Below are positions 35,092-47,801 of a stretch of DNA of 54,472 nucleotides, in pieces (position 1 is the first letter of the stretch; each line of letters starts with the position of its first letter). This DNA comes from Phytophthora quininea. Its lineage: Eukaryota; Oomycota; Peronosporomycetes; Peronosporales; Peronosporaceae. The DNA lies in NCBI GenBank assembly GCA_011947345.1, contig JAAVTG010000676.1:1-54472 (forward strand). Direction: 5' to 3'. A program made the position numbers and the translations under genes. The notes below the pieces were generated by a model. That model was given only the letters and a program-made list of their open reading frames with translations. It had not been told where the DNA came from and did no database searches.

Positions 35092-35688
35092 GTCGAACCC
35101 TTTTCCACAACGCACAATTTTCCAAAACGCGTTTCGCGCGCCCTACGCCTGCATTCACACGCCCTGCTCCCGCACAGCGCCTGCACACCTCTCTTGCCAT
35201 CCTGCCATCCTGCCAACGCGCCACGGACGCAACCGATCACGTACCGACCCGGTCCCACACGCACACGTTCACACATCCATGCCATCCACGCAACCTGCTC
35301 TGCGGCAACGCACCAGTCCACCACGGTGTCACGAAGAAAGAAGACCCTCATAGACCGCCAGCGACTCATTCAGTCGAGGCGCCACATCACAGAACCCACT
35401 GCCAAGCCAAGCTGTCTCATCGCCATCGAGGGCGCCTCTCCTTTCTGTCCGAACGTTGTAATACTTGCCGACGCAGATCCCTCTGTAATACTGTATGCTG
35501 AGAGCTGGAGCCGCCAGTGGGCGTCTGCGGAATCCGGCTGTGTGCCGGACGCTCGATCAAGCGGGCTGCGTGGCGTGGGCAAAGGTGGGCGGCACAAAGC
35601 GCCGTACCACGACGGCTGAGCAGGCCGAGCAAGAACAAGAACAAGAACAAGAACAAGAACAAGAACAAGAACAAGAACAAGAACAAGA

Positions 35689-35760
35689 AGCGCGGGACCG
35701 GGATTGAACCAGTGACCCTTCGAGCTGCAATCGAACGCTCTACCACTGAGCTACCCGCGC
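35689..35760 (-). tRNA. tRNA-Cys copy c51
   Basis: Identical to c1. STR 35631-35688; GAGCAGGCCGAGC boundary. Confidence 0.97.
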
Positions 35761-36369
35761 GTCGAACCCTTTTCCACAACGCACAATTTTCCAAAACGCG
35801 TTTCGCGCGCCCTACGCCTGCATTCACACGCCCTGCTCCCGCACAGCGCCTGCACACCTCTCTTGCCATCCTGCCATCCTGCCAACGCGCCACGGACGCA
35901 ACCGATCACGTACCGACCCGGTCCCACACGCACACGTTCACACATCCATGCCATCCACGCAACCTGCTCTGCGGCAACGCACCAGTCCACCACGGTGTCA
36001 CGAAGAAAGAAGACCCTCATAGACCGCCAGCGACTCATTCAGTCGAGGCGCCACATCACAGAACCCACTGCCAAGCCAAGCTGTCTCATCGCCATCGAGG
36101 GCGCCTCTCCTTTCTGTCCGAACGTTGTAATACTTGCCGACGCAGATCCCTCTGTAATACTGTATGCTGAGAGCTGGAGCCGCCAGTGGGCGTCTGCGGA
36201 ATCCGGCTGTGTGCCGGACGCTCGATCAAGCGGGCTGCGTGGCGTGGGCAAAGGTGGGCGGCACAAAGCGCCGTACCACGACGGCTGAGCGAGCCGAGCA
36301 AGAACAAGAACAAGAACAAGAACAAGAACAAGAACAAGAACAAGAACAAGAACAAGAACAAGAACAAGA

Positions 36370-36441
36370 AGCGCGGGACCGGGATTGAACCAGTGACCCT
36401 TCGAGCTGCAATCGAACGCTCTACCACTGAGCTACCCGCGC
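36370..36441 (-). tRNA. tRNA-Cys copy c52
   Basis: Identical to c1. STR 36300-36369. Confidence 0.97.
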
Positions 36442-37026
36442 GTCGAACCCTTTTCCACAACGCACAATTTTCCAAAACGCGTTTCGCGCGCCCTACGCCT
36501 GCATTCACACGCCCTGCTCCCGCACAGCGCCTGCACACCTCTCTTGCCATCCTGCCATCCTGCCAACGCGCCACGGACGCAACCGATCACGTACCGACCC
36601 GGTCCCACACGCACACGTTCACACATCCATGCCATCCACGCAACCTGCTCTGCGGCAACGCACCAGTCCACCACGGTGTCACGAAGAAAGAAGACCCTCA
36701 TAGACCGCCAGCGACTCATTCAGTCGAGGCGCCACATCACAGAACCCACTGCCAAGCCAAGCTGTCTCATCGCCATCGAGGGCGCCTCTCCTTTCTGTCC
36801 GAACGTTGTAATACTTGCCGACGCAGATCCCTCTGTAATACTGTATGCTGAGAGCTGGAGCCGCCAGTGGGCGTCTGCGGAATCCGGCTGTGTGCCGGAC
36901 GCTCGATCAAGCGGGCTGCGTGGCGTGGGCAAAGGTGGGCGGCACAAAGCGCCGTACCACGACGGCTGAGCGAGCCGAGCAAGAACAAGAACAAGAACAA
37001 GAACAAGAACAAGAACAAGAACAAGA

Positions 37027-37098
37027 AGCGCGGGACCGGGATTGAACCAGTGACCCTTCGAGCTGCAATCGAACGCTCTACCACTGAGCTACCCGCGC
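37027..37098 (-). tRNA. tRNA-Cys copy c53
   Basis: Identical to c1. STR 36981-37026. Confidence 0.97.
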
Positions 37099-37689
37099 GT
37101 CGAACCCTTTTCCACAACGCACAATTTTCCAAAACGCGTTTCGCGCGCCCTACGCCTGCATTCACACGCCCTGCTCCCGCACAGCGCCTGCACACCTCTC
37201 TTGCCATCCTGCCATCCTGCCAACGCGCCACGGACGCAACCGATCACGTACCGACCCGGTCCCACACGCACACGTTCACACATCCATGCCATCCACGCAA
37301 CCTGCTCTGCGGCAACGCACCAGTCCACCACGGTGTCACGAAGAAAGAAGACCCTCATAGACCGCCAGCGACTCATTCAGTCGAGGCGCCACATCACAGA
37401 ACCCACTGCCAAGCCAAGCTGTCTCATCGCCATCGAGGGCGCCTCTCCTTTCTGTCCGAACGTTGTAATACTTGCCGACGCAGATCCCTCTGTAATACTG
37501 TATGCTGAGAGCTGGAGCCGCCAGTGGGCGTCTGCGGAATCCGGCTGTGTGCCGGACGCTCGATCAAGCGGGCTGCGTGGCGTGGGCAAAGGTGGGCGGC
37601 ACAAAGCGCCGTACCACGACGGCTGAGCGAGCCGAGCAAGAACAAGAACAAGAACAAGAACAAGAACAAGAACAAGAACAAGAACAAGA

Positions 37690-37761
37690 AGCGCGGGACC
37701 GGGATTGAACCAGTGACCCTTCGAGCTGCAATCGAACGCTCTACCACTGAGCTACCCGCGC
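37690..37761 (-). tRNA. tRNA-Cys copy c54
   Basis: Identical to c1. STR 37638-37689. Confidence 0.97.
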
Positions 37762-38373
37762 GTCGAACCCTTTTCCACAACGCACAATTTTCCAAAACGC
37801 GTTTCGCGCGCCCTACGCCTGCATTCACACGCCCTGCTCCCGCACAGCGCCTGCACACCTCTCTTGCCATCCTGCCATCCTGCCAACGCGCCACGGACGC
37901 AACCGATCACGTACCGACCCGGTCCCACACGCACACGTTCACACATCCATGCCATCCACGCAACCTGCTCTGCGGCAACGCACCAGTCCACCACGGTGTC
38001 ACGAAGAAAGAAGACCCTCATAGACCGCCAGCGACTCATTCAGTCGAGGCGCCACATCACAGAACCCACTGCCAAGCCAAGCTGTCTCATCGCCATCGAG
38101 GGCGCCTCTCCTTTCTGTCCGAACGTTGTAATACTTGCCGACGCAGATCCCTCTGTAATACTGTATGCTGAGAGCTGGAGCCGCCAGTGGGCGTCTGCGG
38201 AATCCGGCTGTGTGCCGGACGCTCGATCAAGCGGGCTGCGTGGCGTGGGCAAAGGTGGGCGGCACAAAGCGCCGTACCACGACGGCTGAGCGAGCCGAGC
38301 AAGAACAAGAACAAGAACAAGAACAAGAACAAGAACAAGAACAAGAACAAGAACAAGAACAAGAACAAGAACA

Positions 38374-38445
38374 AGAACGGGACCGGGATTGAACCAGTGA
38401 CCCTTCGAGCTGCAATCGAACGCTCTACCACTGAGCTACCCGCGC
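38374..38445 (-). pseudogene. tRNA-Cys copy c55, acceptor overwritten by STR
   Basis: Plus GAACGGG replaces GCGCGGG, giving a C2-U71 mismatch and a G3-U70 wobble. U73, the anticodon and the other arms are kept. Partial function is possible. STR 38301-38377, overlapping the changed bases. Confidence 0.6.
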
Positions 38446-39030
38446 GTCGAACCCTTTTCCACAACGCACAATTTTCCAAAACGCGTTTCGCGCGCCCTAC
38501 GCCTGCATTCACACGCCCTGCTCCCGCACAGCGCCTGCACACCTCTCTTGCCATCCTGCCATCCTGCCAACGCGCCACGGACGCAACCGATCACGTACCG
38601 ACCCGGTCCCACACGCACACGTTCACACATCCATGCCATCCACGCAACCTGCTCTGCGGCAACGCACCAGTCCACCACGGTGTCACGAAGAAAGAAGACC
38701 CTCATAGACCGCCAGCGACTCATTCAGTCGAGGCGCCACATCACAGAACCCACTGCCAAGCCAAGCTGTCTCATCGCCATCGAGGGCGCCTCTCCTTTCT
38801 GTCCGAACGTTGTAATACTTGCCGACGCAGATCCCTCTGTAATACTGTATGCTGAGAGCTGGAGCCGCCAGTGGGCGTCTGCGGAATCCGGCTGTGTGCC
38901 GGACGCTCGATCAAGCGGGCTGCGTGGCGTGGGCAAAGGTGGGCGGCACAAAGCGCCGTACCACGACGGCTGAGCGAGCCGAGCAAGAACAAGAACAAGA
39001 ACAAGAACAAGAACAAGAACAAGAACAAGA

Positions 39031-39102
39031 AGCGCGGGACCGGGATTGAACCAGTGACCCTTCGAGCTGCAATCGAACGCTCTACCACTGAGCTACCCGC
39101 GC
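39031..39102 (-). tRNA. tRNA-Cys copy c56
   Basis: Identical to c1. STR 38985-39030. Confidence 0.97.
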
Positions 39103-39705
39103 GTCGAACCCTTTTCCACAACGCACAATTTTCCAAAACGCGTTTCGCGCGCCCTACGCCTGCATTCACACGCCCTGCTCCCGCACAGCGCCTGCACACC
39201 TCTCTTGCCATCCTGCCATCCTGCCAACGCGCCACGGACGCAACCGATCACGTACCGACCCGGTCCCACACGCACACGTTCACACATCCATGCCATCCAC
39301 GCAACCTGCTCTGCGGCAACGCACCAGTCCACCACGGTGTCACGAAGAAAGAAGACCCTCATAGACCGCCAGCGACTCATTCAGTCGAGGCGCCACATCA
39401 CAGAACCCACTGCCAAGCCAAGCTGTCTCATCGCCATCGAGGGCGCCTCTCCTTTCTGTCCGAACGTTGTAATACTTGCCGACGCAGATCCCTCTGTAAT
39501 ACTGTATGCTGAGAGCTGGAGCCGCCAGTGGGCGTCTGCGGAATCCGGCTGTGTGCCGGACGCTCGATCAAGCGGGCTGCGTGGCGTGGGCAAAGGTGGG
39601 CGGCACAAAGCGCCGTACCACGACGGCTGAGCAGGCCGAGCAAGAACAAGAGCAAGAACAAGAACAAGAACAAGAACAAGAACAAGAACAAGAACAAGAA
39701 CAAGA

Positions 39706-39777
39706 AGCGCGGGACCGGGATTGAACCAGTGACCCTTCGAGCTGCAATCGAACGCTCTACCACTGAGCTACCCGCGC
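39706..39777 (-). tRNA. tRNA-Cys copy c57
   Basis: Identical to c1. STR 39642-39705; GAGCAGGCCGAGC boundary and AAGAGC second word. Confidence 0.97.
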
Positions 39778-40392
39778 GTCGAACCCTTTTCCACAACGCA
39801 CAATTTTCCAAAACGCGTTTCGCGCGCCCTACGCCTGCATTCACACGCCCTGCTCCCGCACAGCGCCTGCACACCTCTCTTGCCATCCTGCCATCCTGCC
39901 AACGCGCCACGGACGCAACCGATCACGTACCGACCCGGTCCCACACGCACACGTTCACACATCCATGCCATCCACGCAACCTGCTCTGCGGCAACGCACC
40001 AGTCCACCACGGTGTCACGAAGAAAGAAGACCCTCATAGACCGCCAGCGACTCATTCAGTCGAGGCGCCACATCACAGAACCCACTGCCAAGCCAAGCTG
40101 TCTCATCGCCATCGAGGGCGCCTCTCCTTTCTGTCCGAACGTTGTAATACTTGCCGACGCAGATCCCTCTGTAATACTGTATGCTGAGAGCTGGAGCCGC
40201 CAGTGGGCGTCTGCGGAATCCGGCTGTGTGCCGGACGCTCGATCAAGCGGGCTGCGTGGCGTGGGCAAAGGTGGGCGGCACAAAGCGCCGTACCACGACG
40301 GCTGAGCGAGCCGAGCAAGAACAAGAGCAAGAACAAGAACAAGAACAAGAACAAGAACAAGAACAAGAACAAGAACAAGAACAAGAACAAGA

Positions 40393-40464
40393 AGCGCGGG
40401 ACCGGGATTGAACCAGTGACCCTTCGAGCTGCAATCGAACGCTCTACCACTGAGCTACCCGCGC
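40393..40464 (-). tRNA. tRNA-Cys copy c58
   Basis: Identical to c1. STR 40317-40392, AAGAGC second word with the ordinary boundary. Confidence 0.97.
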
Positions 40465-41054
40465 GTCGAACCCTTTTCCACAACGCACAATTTTCCAAAA
40501 CGCGTTTCGCGCGCCCTACGCCTGCATTCACACGCCCTGCTCCCGCACAGCGCCTGCACACCTCTCTTGCCATCCTGCCATCCTGCCAACGCGCCACGGA
40601 CGCAACCGATCACGTACCGACCCGGTCCCACACGCACACGTTCACACATCCATGCCATCCACGCAACCTGCTCTGCGGCAACGCACCAGTCCACCACGGT
40701 GTCACGAAGAAAGAAGACCCTCATAGACCGCCAGCGACTCATTCAGTCGAGGCGCCACATCACAGAACCCACTGCCAAGCCAAGCTGTCTCATCGCCATC
40801 GAGGGCGCCTCTCCTTTCTGTCCGAACGTTGTAATACTTGCCGACGCAGATCCCTCTGTAATACTGTATGCTGAGAGCTGGAGCCGCCAGTGGGCGTCTG
40901 CGGAATCCGGCTGTGTGCCGGACGCTCGATCAAGCGGGCTGCGTGGCGTGGGCAAAGGTGGGCGGCACAAAGCGCCGTACCACGACGGCTGAGCGAGCCG
41001 AGCAAGAACAAGAACAAGAACAAGAACAAGAACAAGAACAAGAACAAGAACAAG

Positions 41055-41126
41055 AACGCGGGACCGGGATTGAACCAGTGACCCTTCGAGCTGCAATCGA
41101 ACGCTCTACCACTGAGCTACCCGCGC
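41055..41126 (-). tRNA. tRNA-Cys copy c59 with G1-U72 pair
   Basis: One change: plus AAGAACGCGGG gives U72, so the first acceptor pair is a G-U wobble. The STR (41004-41055) has extended one word into the gene. U73 kept. Same allele in c63 and c66. Confidence 0.85.
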
Positions 41127-41711
41127 GTCGAACCCTTTTCCACAACGCACAATTTTCCAAAACGCGTTTCGCGCGCCCTACGCCTGCATTCACACGCCCT
41201 GCTCCCGCACAGCGCCTGCACACCTCTCTTGCCATCCTGCCATCCTGCCAACGCGCCACGGACGCAACCGATCACGTACCGACCCGGTCCCACACGCACA
41301 CGTTCACACATCCATGCCATCCACGCAACCTGCTCTGCGGCAACGCACCAGTCCACCACGGTGTCACGAAGAAAGAAGACCCTCATAGACCGCCAGCGAC
41401 TCATTCAGTCGAGGCGCCACATCACAGAACCCACTGCCAAGCCAAGCTGTCTCATCGCCATCGAGGGCGCCTCTCCTTTCTGTCCGAACGTTGTAATACT
41501 TGCCGACGCAGATCCCTCTGTAATACTGTATGCTGAGAGCTGGAGCCGCCAGTGGGCGTCTGCGGAATCCGGCTGTGTGCCGGACGCTCGATCAAGCGGG
41601 CTGCGTGGCGTGGGCAAAGGTGGGCGGCACAAAGCGCCGTACCACGACGGCTGAGCGAGCCGAGCAAGAACAAGAACAAGAACAAGAACAAGAACAAGAA
41701 CAAGAACAAGA

Positions 41712-41783
41712 AGCGCGGGACCGGGATTGAACCAGTGACCCTTCGAGCTGCAATCGAACGCTCTACCACTGAGCTACCCGCGC
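41712..41783 (-). tRNA. tRNA-Cys copy c60
   Basis: Identical to c1. STR 41666-41711. Confidence 0.97.
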
Positions 41784-42374
41784 GTCGAACCCTTTTCCAC
41801 AACGCACAATTTTCCAAAACGCGTTTCGCGCGCCCTACGCCTGCATTCACACGCCCTGCTCCCGCACAGCGCCTGCACACCTCTCTTGCCATCCTGCCAT
41901 CCTGCCAACGCGCCACGGACGCAACCGATCACGTACCGACCCGGTCCCACACGCACACGTTCACACATCCATGCCATCCACGCAACCTGCTCTGCGGCAA
42001 CGCACCAGTCCACCACGGTGTCACGAAGAAAGAAGACCCTCATAGACCGCCAGCGACTCATTCAGTCGAGGCGCCACATCACAGAACCCACTGCCAAGCC
42101 AAGCTGTCTCATCGCCATCGAGGGCGCCTCTCCTTTCTGTCCGAACGTTGTAATACTTGCCGACGCAGATCCCTCTGTAATACTGTATGCTGAGAGCTGG
42201 AGCCGCCAGTGGGCGTCTGCGGAATCCGGCTGTGTGCCGGACGCTCGATCAAGCGGGCTGCGTGGCGTGGGCAAAGGTGGGCGGCACAAAGCGCCGTACC
42301 ACGACGGCTGAGCGAGCCGAGCAAGAACAAGAACAAGAACAAGAACAAGAACAAGAACAAGAACAAGAACAAGA

Positions 42375-42446
42375 AGCGCGGGACCGGGATTGAACCAGTG
42401 ACCCTTCGAGCTGCAATCGAACGCTCTACCACTGAGCTACCCGCGC
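42375..42446 (-). tRNA. tRNA-Cys copy c61
   Basis: Identical to c1. STR 42323-42374. Confidence 0.97.
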
Positions 42447-43049
42447 GTCGAACCCTTTTCCACAACGCACAATTTTCCAAAACGCGTTTCGCGCGCCCTA
42501 CGCCTGCATTCACACGCCCTGCTCCCGCACAGCGCCTGCACACCTCTCTTGCCATCCTGCCATCCTGCCAACGCGCCACGGACGCAACCGATCACGTACC
42601 GACCCGGTCCCACACGCACACGTTCACACATCCATGCCATCCACGCAACCTGCTCTGCGGCAACGCACCAGTCCACCACGGTGTCACGAAGAAAGAAGAC
42701 CCTCATAGACCGCCAGCGACTCATTCAGTCGAGGCGCCACATCACAGAACCCACTGCCAAGCCAAGCTGTCTCATCGCCATCGAGGGCGCCTCTCCTTTC
42801 TGTCCGAACGTTGTAATACTTGCCGACGCAGATCCCTCTGTAATACTGTATGCTGAGAGCTGGAGCCGCCAGTGGGCGTCTGCGGAATCCGGCTGTGTGC
42901 CGGACGCTCGATCAAGCGGGCTGCGTGGCGTGGGCAAAGGTGGGCGGCACAAAGCGCCGTACCACGACGGCTGAGCGAGCCGAGCAAGAACAAGAACAAG
43001 AACAAGAACAAGAACAAGAACAAGAACAAGAACAAGAACAAGAACAAGA

Positions 43050-43121
43050 AGCGCGGGACCGGGATTGAACCAGTGACCCTTCGAGCTGCAATCGAACGCT
43101 CTACCACTGAGCTACCCGCGC
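43050..43121 (-). tRNA. tRNA-Cys copy c62
   Basis: Identical to c1. STR 42986-43049. Confidence 0.97.
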
Positions 43122-43713
43122 GTCGAACCCTTTTCCACAACGCACAATTTTCCAAAACGCGTTTCGCGCGCCCTACGCCTGCATTCACACGCCCTGCTCC
43201 CGCACAGCGCCTGCACACCTCTCTTGCCATCCTGCCATCCTGCCAACGCGCCACGGACGCAACCGATCACGTACCGACCCGGTCCCACACGCACACGTTC
43301 ACACATCCATGCCATCCACGCAACCTGCTCTGCGGCAACGCACCAGTCCACCACGGTGTCACGAAGAAAGAAGACCCTCATAGACCGCCAGCGACTCATT
43401 CAGTCGAGGCGCCACATCACAGAACCCACTGCCAAGCCAAGCTGTCTCATCGCCATCGAGGGCGCCTCTCTCCTTTCTGTCCGAACGTTGTAATACTTGC
43501 CGACGCAGATCCCTCTGTAATACTGTATGCTGAGAGCTGGAGCCGCCAGTGGGCGTCTGCGGAATCCGGCTGTGTGCCGGACGCTCGATCAAGCGGGCTG
43601 CGTGGCGTGGGCAAAGGTGGGCGGCACAAAGCGCCGTACCACGACGGCTGAGCGAGCCGAGCAAGAACAAGAACAAGAACAAGAACAAGAACAAGAACAA
43701 GAACAAGAACAAG

Positions 43714-43785
43714 AACGCGGGACCGGGATTGAACCAGTGACCCTTCGAGCTGCAATCGAACGCTCTACCACTGAGCTACCCGCGC
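43714..43785 (-). tRNA. tRNA-Cys copy c63 with G1-U72 pair
   Basis: Same single change as c59. The spacer has a 2-nt expansion of its CTCTC run near 43,468. STR 43663-43714. Confidence 0.85.
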
Positions 43786-44394
43786 GTCGAACCCTTTTCC
43801 ACAACGCACAATTTTCCAAAACGCGTTTCGCGCGCCCTACGCCTGCATTCACACGCCCTGCTCCCGCACAGCGCCTGCACACCTCTCTTGCCATCCTGCC
43901 ATCCTGCCAACGCGCCACGGACGCAACCGATCACGTACCGACCCGGTCCCACACGCACACGTTCACACATCCATGCCATCCACGCAACCTGCTCTGCGGC
44001 AACGCACCAGTCCACCACGGTGTCACGAAGAAAGAAGACCCTCATAGACCGCCAGCGACTCATTCAGTCGAGGCGCCACATCACAGAACCCACTGCCAAG
44101 CCAAGCTGTCTCATCGCCATCGAGGGCGCCTCTCCTTTCTGTCCGAACGTTGTAATACTTGCCGACGCAGATCCCTCTGTAATACTGTATGCTGAGAGCT
44201 GGAGCCGCCAGTGGGCGTCTGCGGAATCCGGCTGTGTGCCGGACGCTCGATCAAGCGGGCTGCGTGGCGTGGGCAAAGGTGGGCGGCACAAAGCGCCGTA
44301 CCACGACGGCTGAGCAGGCCGAGCAAGAACAAGAGCAAGAACAAGAACAAGAACAAGAACAAGAACAAGAACAAGAACAAGAACAAGAACAAGA

Positions 44395-44466
44395 AGCGCG
44401 GGACCGGGATTGAACCAGTGACCCTTCGAGCTGCAATCGAACGCTCTACCACTGAGCTACCCGCGC
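44395..44466 (-). tRNA. tRNA-Cys copy c64
   Basis: Identical to c1. STR 44325-44394; GAGCAGGCCGAGC boundary. Confidence 0.97.
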
Positions 44467-45067
44467 GTCGAACCCTTTTCCACAACGCACAATTTTCCAA
44501 AACGCGTTTCGCGCGCCCTACGCCTGCATTCACACGCCCTGCTCCCGCACAGCGCCTGCACACCTCTCTTGCCATCCTGCCATCCTGCCAACGCGCCACG
44601 GACGCAACCGATCACGTACCGACCCGGTCCCACACGCACACGTTCACACATCCATGCCATCCACGCAACCTGCTCTGCGGCAACGCACCAGTCCACCACG
44701 GTGTCACGAAGAAAGAAGACCCTCATAGACCGCCAGCGACTCATTCAGTCGAGGCGCCACATCACAGAACCCACTGCCAAGCCAAGCTGTCTCATCGCCA
44801 TCGAGGGCGCCTCTCCTTTCTGTCCGAACGTTGTAATACTTGCCGACGCAGATCCCTCTGTAATACTGTATGCTGAGAGCTGGAGCCGCCAGTGGGCGTC
44901 TGCGGAATCCGGCTGTGTGCCGGACGCTCGATCAAGCGGGCTGCGTGGCGTGGGCAAAGGTGGGCGGCACAAAGCGCCGTACCACGACGGCTGAGCGAGC
45001 CGAGCAAGAACAAGAAAGAACAAGAACAAGAACAAGAACAAGAACAAGAACAAGAACAAGAACAAGA

Positions 45068-45137
45068 AGCGCGACCGGGATTGAACCAGTGACCCTTCGA
45101 GCTGCAATCGAACGCTCTACCACTGAGCTACCCGCGC
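45068..45137 (-). pseudogene. tRNA-Cys copy c65, 2-nt acceptor deletion
   Basis: Plus GCGCGACC replaces GCGCGGGACC. Two of the three C residues at the base of the 3' acceptor strand are lost, so only a shortened or slipped stem can form. STR 45006-45067, with an AAGAAAGAAC slip. Confidence 0.7.
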
Positions 45138-45727
45138 GTCGAACCCTTTTCCACAACGCACAATTTTCCAAAACGCGTTTCGCGCGCCCTACGCCTGCAT
45201 TCACACGCCCTGCTCCCGCACAGCGCCTGCACACCTCTCTTGCCATCCTGCCATCCTGCCAACGCGCCACGGACGCAACCGATCACGTACCGACCCGGTC
45301 CCACACGCACACGTTCACACATCCATGCCATCCACGCAACCTGCTCTGCGGCAACGCACCAGTCCACCACGGTGTCACGAAGAAAGAAGACCCTCATAGA
45401 CCGCCAGCGACTCATTCAGTCGAGGCGCCACATCACAGAACCCACTGCCAAGCCAAGCTGTCTCATCGCCATCGAGGGCGCCTCTCCTTTCTGTCCGAAC
45501 GTTGTAATACTTGCCGACGCAGATCCCTCTGTAATACTGTATGCTGAGAGCTGGAGCCGCCAGTGGGCGTCTGCGGAATCCGGCTGTGTGCCGGACGCTC
45601 GATCAAGCGGGCTGCGTGGCGTGGGCAAAGGTGGGCGGCACAAAGCGCCGTACCACGACGGCTGAGCGAGCCGAGCAAGAACAAGAACAAGAACAAGAAC
45701 AAGAACAAGAACAAGAACAAGAACAAG

Positions 45728-45799
45728 AACGCGGGACCGGGATTGAACCAGTGACCCTTCGAGCTGCAATCGAACGCTCTACCACTGAGCTACCCGCGC
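45728..45799 (-). tRNA. tRNA-Cys copy c66 with G1-U72 pair
   Basis: Same single change as c59 and the same unit length (662 bp). STR 45677-45728. Confidence 0.85.
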
Positions 45800-46393
45800 G
45801 TCGAACCCTTTTCCACAACGCACAATTTTCCAAAACGCGTTTCGCGCGCCCTACGCCTGCATTCACACGCCCTGCTCCCGCACAGCGCCTGCACACCTCT
45901 CTTGCCATCCTGCCATCCTGCCAACGCGCCACGGACGCAACCGATCACGTACCGACCCGGTCCCACACGCACACGTTCACACATCCATGCCATCCACGCA
46001 ACCTGCTCTGCGGCAACGCACCAGTCCACCACGGTGTCACGAAGAAAGAAGACCCTCATAGACCGCCAGCGACTCATTCAGTCGAGGCGCCACATCACAG
46101 AACCCACTGCCAAGCCAAGCTGTCTCATCGCCATCGAGGGCGCCTCTCCTTTCTGTCCGAACGTTGTAATACTTGCCGACGCAGATCCCTCTGTAATACT
46201 GTATGCTGAGAGCTGGAGCCGCCAGTGGGCGTCTGCGGAATCCGGCTGTGTGCCGGACGCTCGATCAAGCGGGCTGCGTGGCGTGGGCAAAGGTGGGCGG
46301 CACAAAGCGCCGTACCACGACGGCTGAGCGAGCCGAGCAAGAACAAGAACAAGAACAAGAACAAGAACAAGAACAAGAACAAGAACAAGAACA

Positions 46394-46465
46394 AGCGCGG
46401 GACCGGGATTGAACCAGTGACCCTTCGAGCTGCAATCGAACGCTCTACCACTGAGCTACCCGCGC
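46394..46465 (-). tRNA. tRNA-Cys copy c67
   Basis: Identical to c1. STR 46339-46393 ends ACAAG directly at the gene. The 5' flank is shortened to GTCGACCC. Confidence 0.96.
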
Positions 46466-47056
46466 GTCGACCCTTTTCCACAACGCACAATTTTCCAAAA
46501 CGCGTTTCGCGCGCCCTACGCCTGCATTCACACGCCCTGCTCCCGCACAGCGCCTGCACACCTCTCTTGCCATCCTGCCATCCTGCCAACGCGCCACGGA
46601 CGCAACCGATCACGTACCGACCCGGTCCCACACGCACACGTTCACACATCCATGCCATCCACGCAACCTGCTCTGCGGCAACGCACCAGTCCACCACGGT
46701 GTCACGAAGAAAGAAGACCCTCATAGACCGCCAGCGACTCATTCAGTCGAGGCGCCACATCACAGAACCCACTGCCAAGCCAAGCTGTCTCATCGCCATC
46801 GAGGGCGCCTCTCCTTTCTGTCCGAACGTTGTAATACTTGCCGACGCAGATCCCTCTGTAATACTGTATGCTGAGAGCTGGAGCCGCCAGTGGGCGTCTG
46901 CGGAATCCGGCTGTGTGCCGGACGCTCGATCAAGCGGGCTGCGTGGCGTGGGCAAAGGTGGGCGGCACAAAGCGCCGTACCACGACGGCTGAGCGAGCCG
47001 AGCAAGAACAAGAAACAAGAACAAGAACAAGAACAAGAACAAGAACAAGAACAAGA

Positions 47057-47120
47057 ACCGGGATTGAACCAGTGACCCTTCGAGCTGCAATCGAACGCTC
47101 TACCACTGAGCTACCCGCGC
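47057..47120 (-). pseudogene. tRNA-Cys copy c68, acceptor strand replaced by STR
   Basis: The T arm is intact, but the entire 3' acceptor strand reads as STR (AACAAGA on plus). No acceptor stem. STR 47004-47056, with an AAGAAAC slip. Confidence 0.85.
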
Positions 47121-47729
47121 GTCGAACCCTTTTCCACAACGCACAATTTTCCAAAACGCGTTTCGCGCGCCCTACGCCTGCATTCACACGCCCTGCTCCC
47201 GCACAGCGCCTGCACACCTCTCTTGCCATCCTGCCATCCTGCCAACGCGCCACGGACGCAACCGATCACGTACCGACCCGGTCCCACACGCACACGTTCA
47301 CACATCCATGCCATCCACGCAACCTGCTCTGCGGCAACGCACCAGTCCACCACGGTGTCACGAAGAAAGAAGACCCTCATAGACCGCCAGCGACTCATTC
47401 AGTCGAGGCGCCACATCACAGAACCCACTGCCAAGCCAAGCTGTCTCATCGCCATCGAGGGCGCCTCTCCTTTCTGTCCGAACGTTGTAATACTTGCCGA
47501 CGCAGATCCCTCTGTAATACTGTATGCTGAGAGCTGGAGCCGCCAGTGGGCGTCTGCGGAATCCGGCTGTGTGCCGGACGCTCGATCAAGCGGGCTGCGT
47601 GGCGTGGGCAAAGGTGGGCGGCACAAAGCGCCGTACCACGACGGCTGAGCGAGCCGAGCAAGAACAAGAACAAGAACAAGAACAAGAACAAGAACAAGAA
47701 CAAGAACAAGAACAAGAACAAGAACAAGA

Positions 47730-47801
47730 AGCGCGGGACCGGGATTGAACCAGTGACCCTTCGAGCTGCAATCGAACGCTCTACCACTGAGCTACCCGCG
47801 C
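47730..47801 (-). tRNA. tRNA-Cys copy c69
   Basis: Identical to c1. STR 47660-47729. Confidence 0.97.

Larger units (their letters stand above)
31776..35760. repeat. Higher-order repeat block 1 (6 units, c46-c51)
   Basis: STR tract lengths in order are 58, 46, 52, 58, 46, 58 nt. The last unit carries the GAGCAGGCCGAGC boundary variant instead of GAGCGAGCCGAGC. Block length is 3,985 bp. Confidence 0.65.
35761..39777. repeat. Higher-order repeat block 2 (6 units, c52-c57)
   Basis: STR lengths are 70, 46, 52, 77, 46, 64 nt, the same short/long order as block 1. It again closes with the GAGCAGGCCGAGC variant, here also with an AAGAGC word as the second hexamer. Block length is 4,017 bp. Confidence 0.65.
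39778..44466. repeat. Higher-order repeat block 3 (7 units, c58-c64)
   Basis: STR lengths are 76, 52, 46, 52, 64, 52, 70 nt. It aligns to block 2 if the second unit (c59, a G1-U72 copy) is taken as inserted. It closes with the GAGCAGGCCGAGC variant. Block length is 4,689 bp. Confidence 0.6.
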
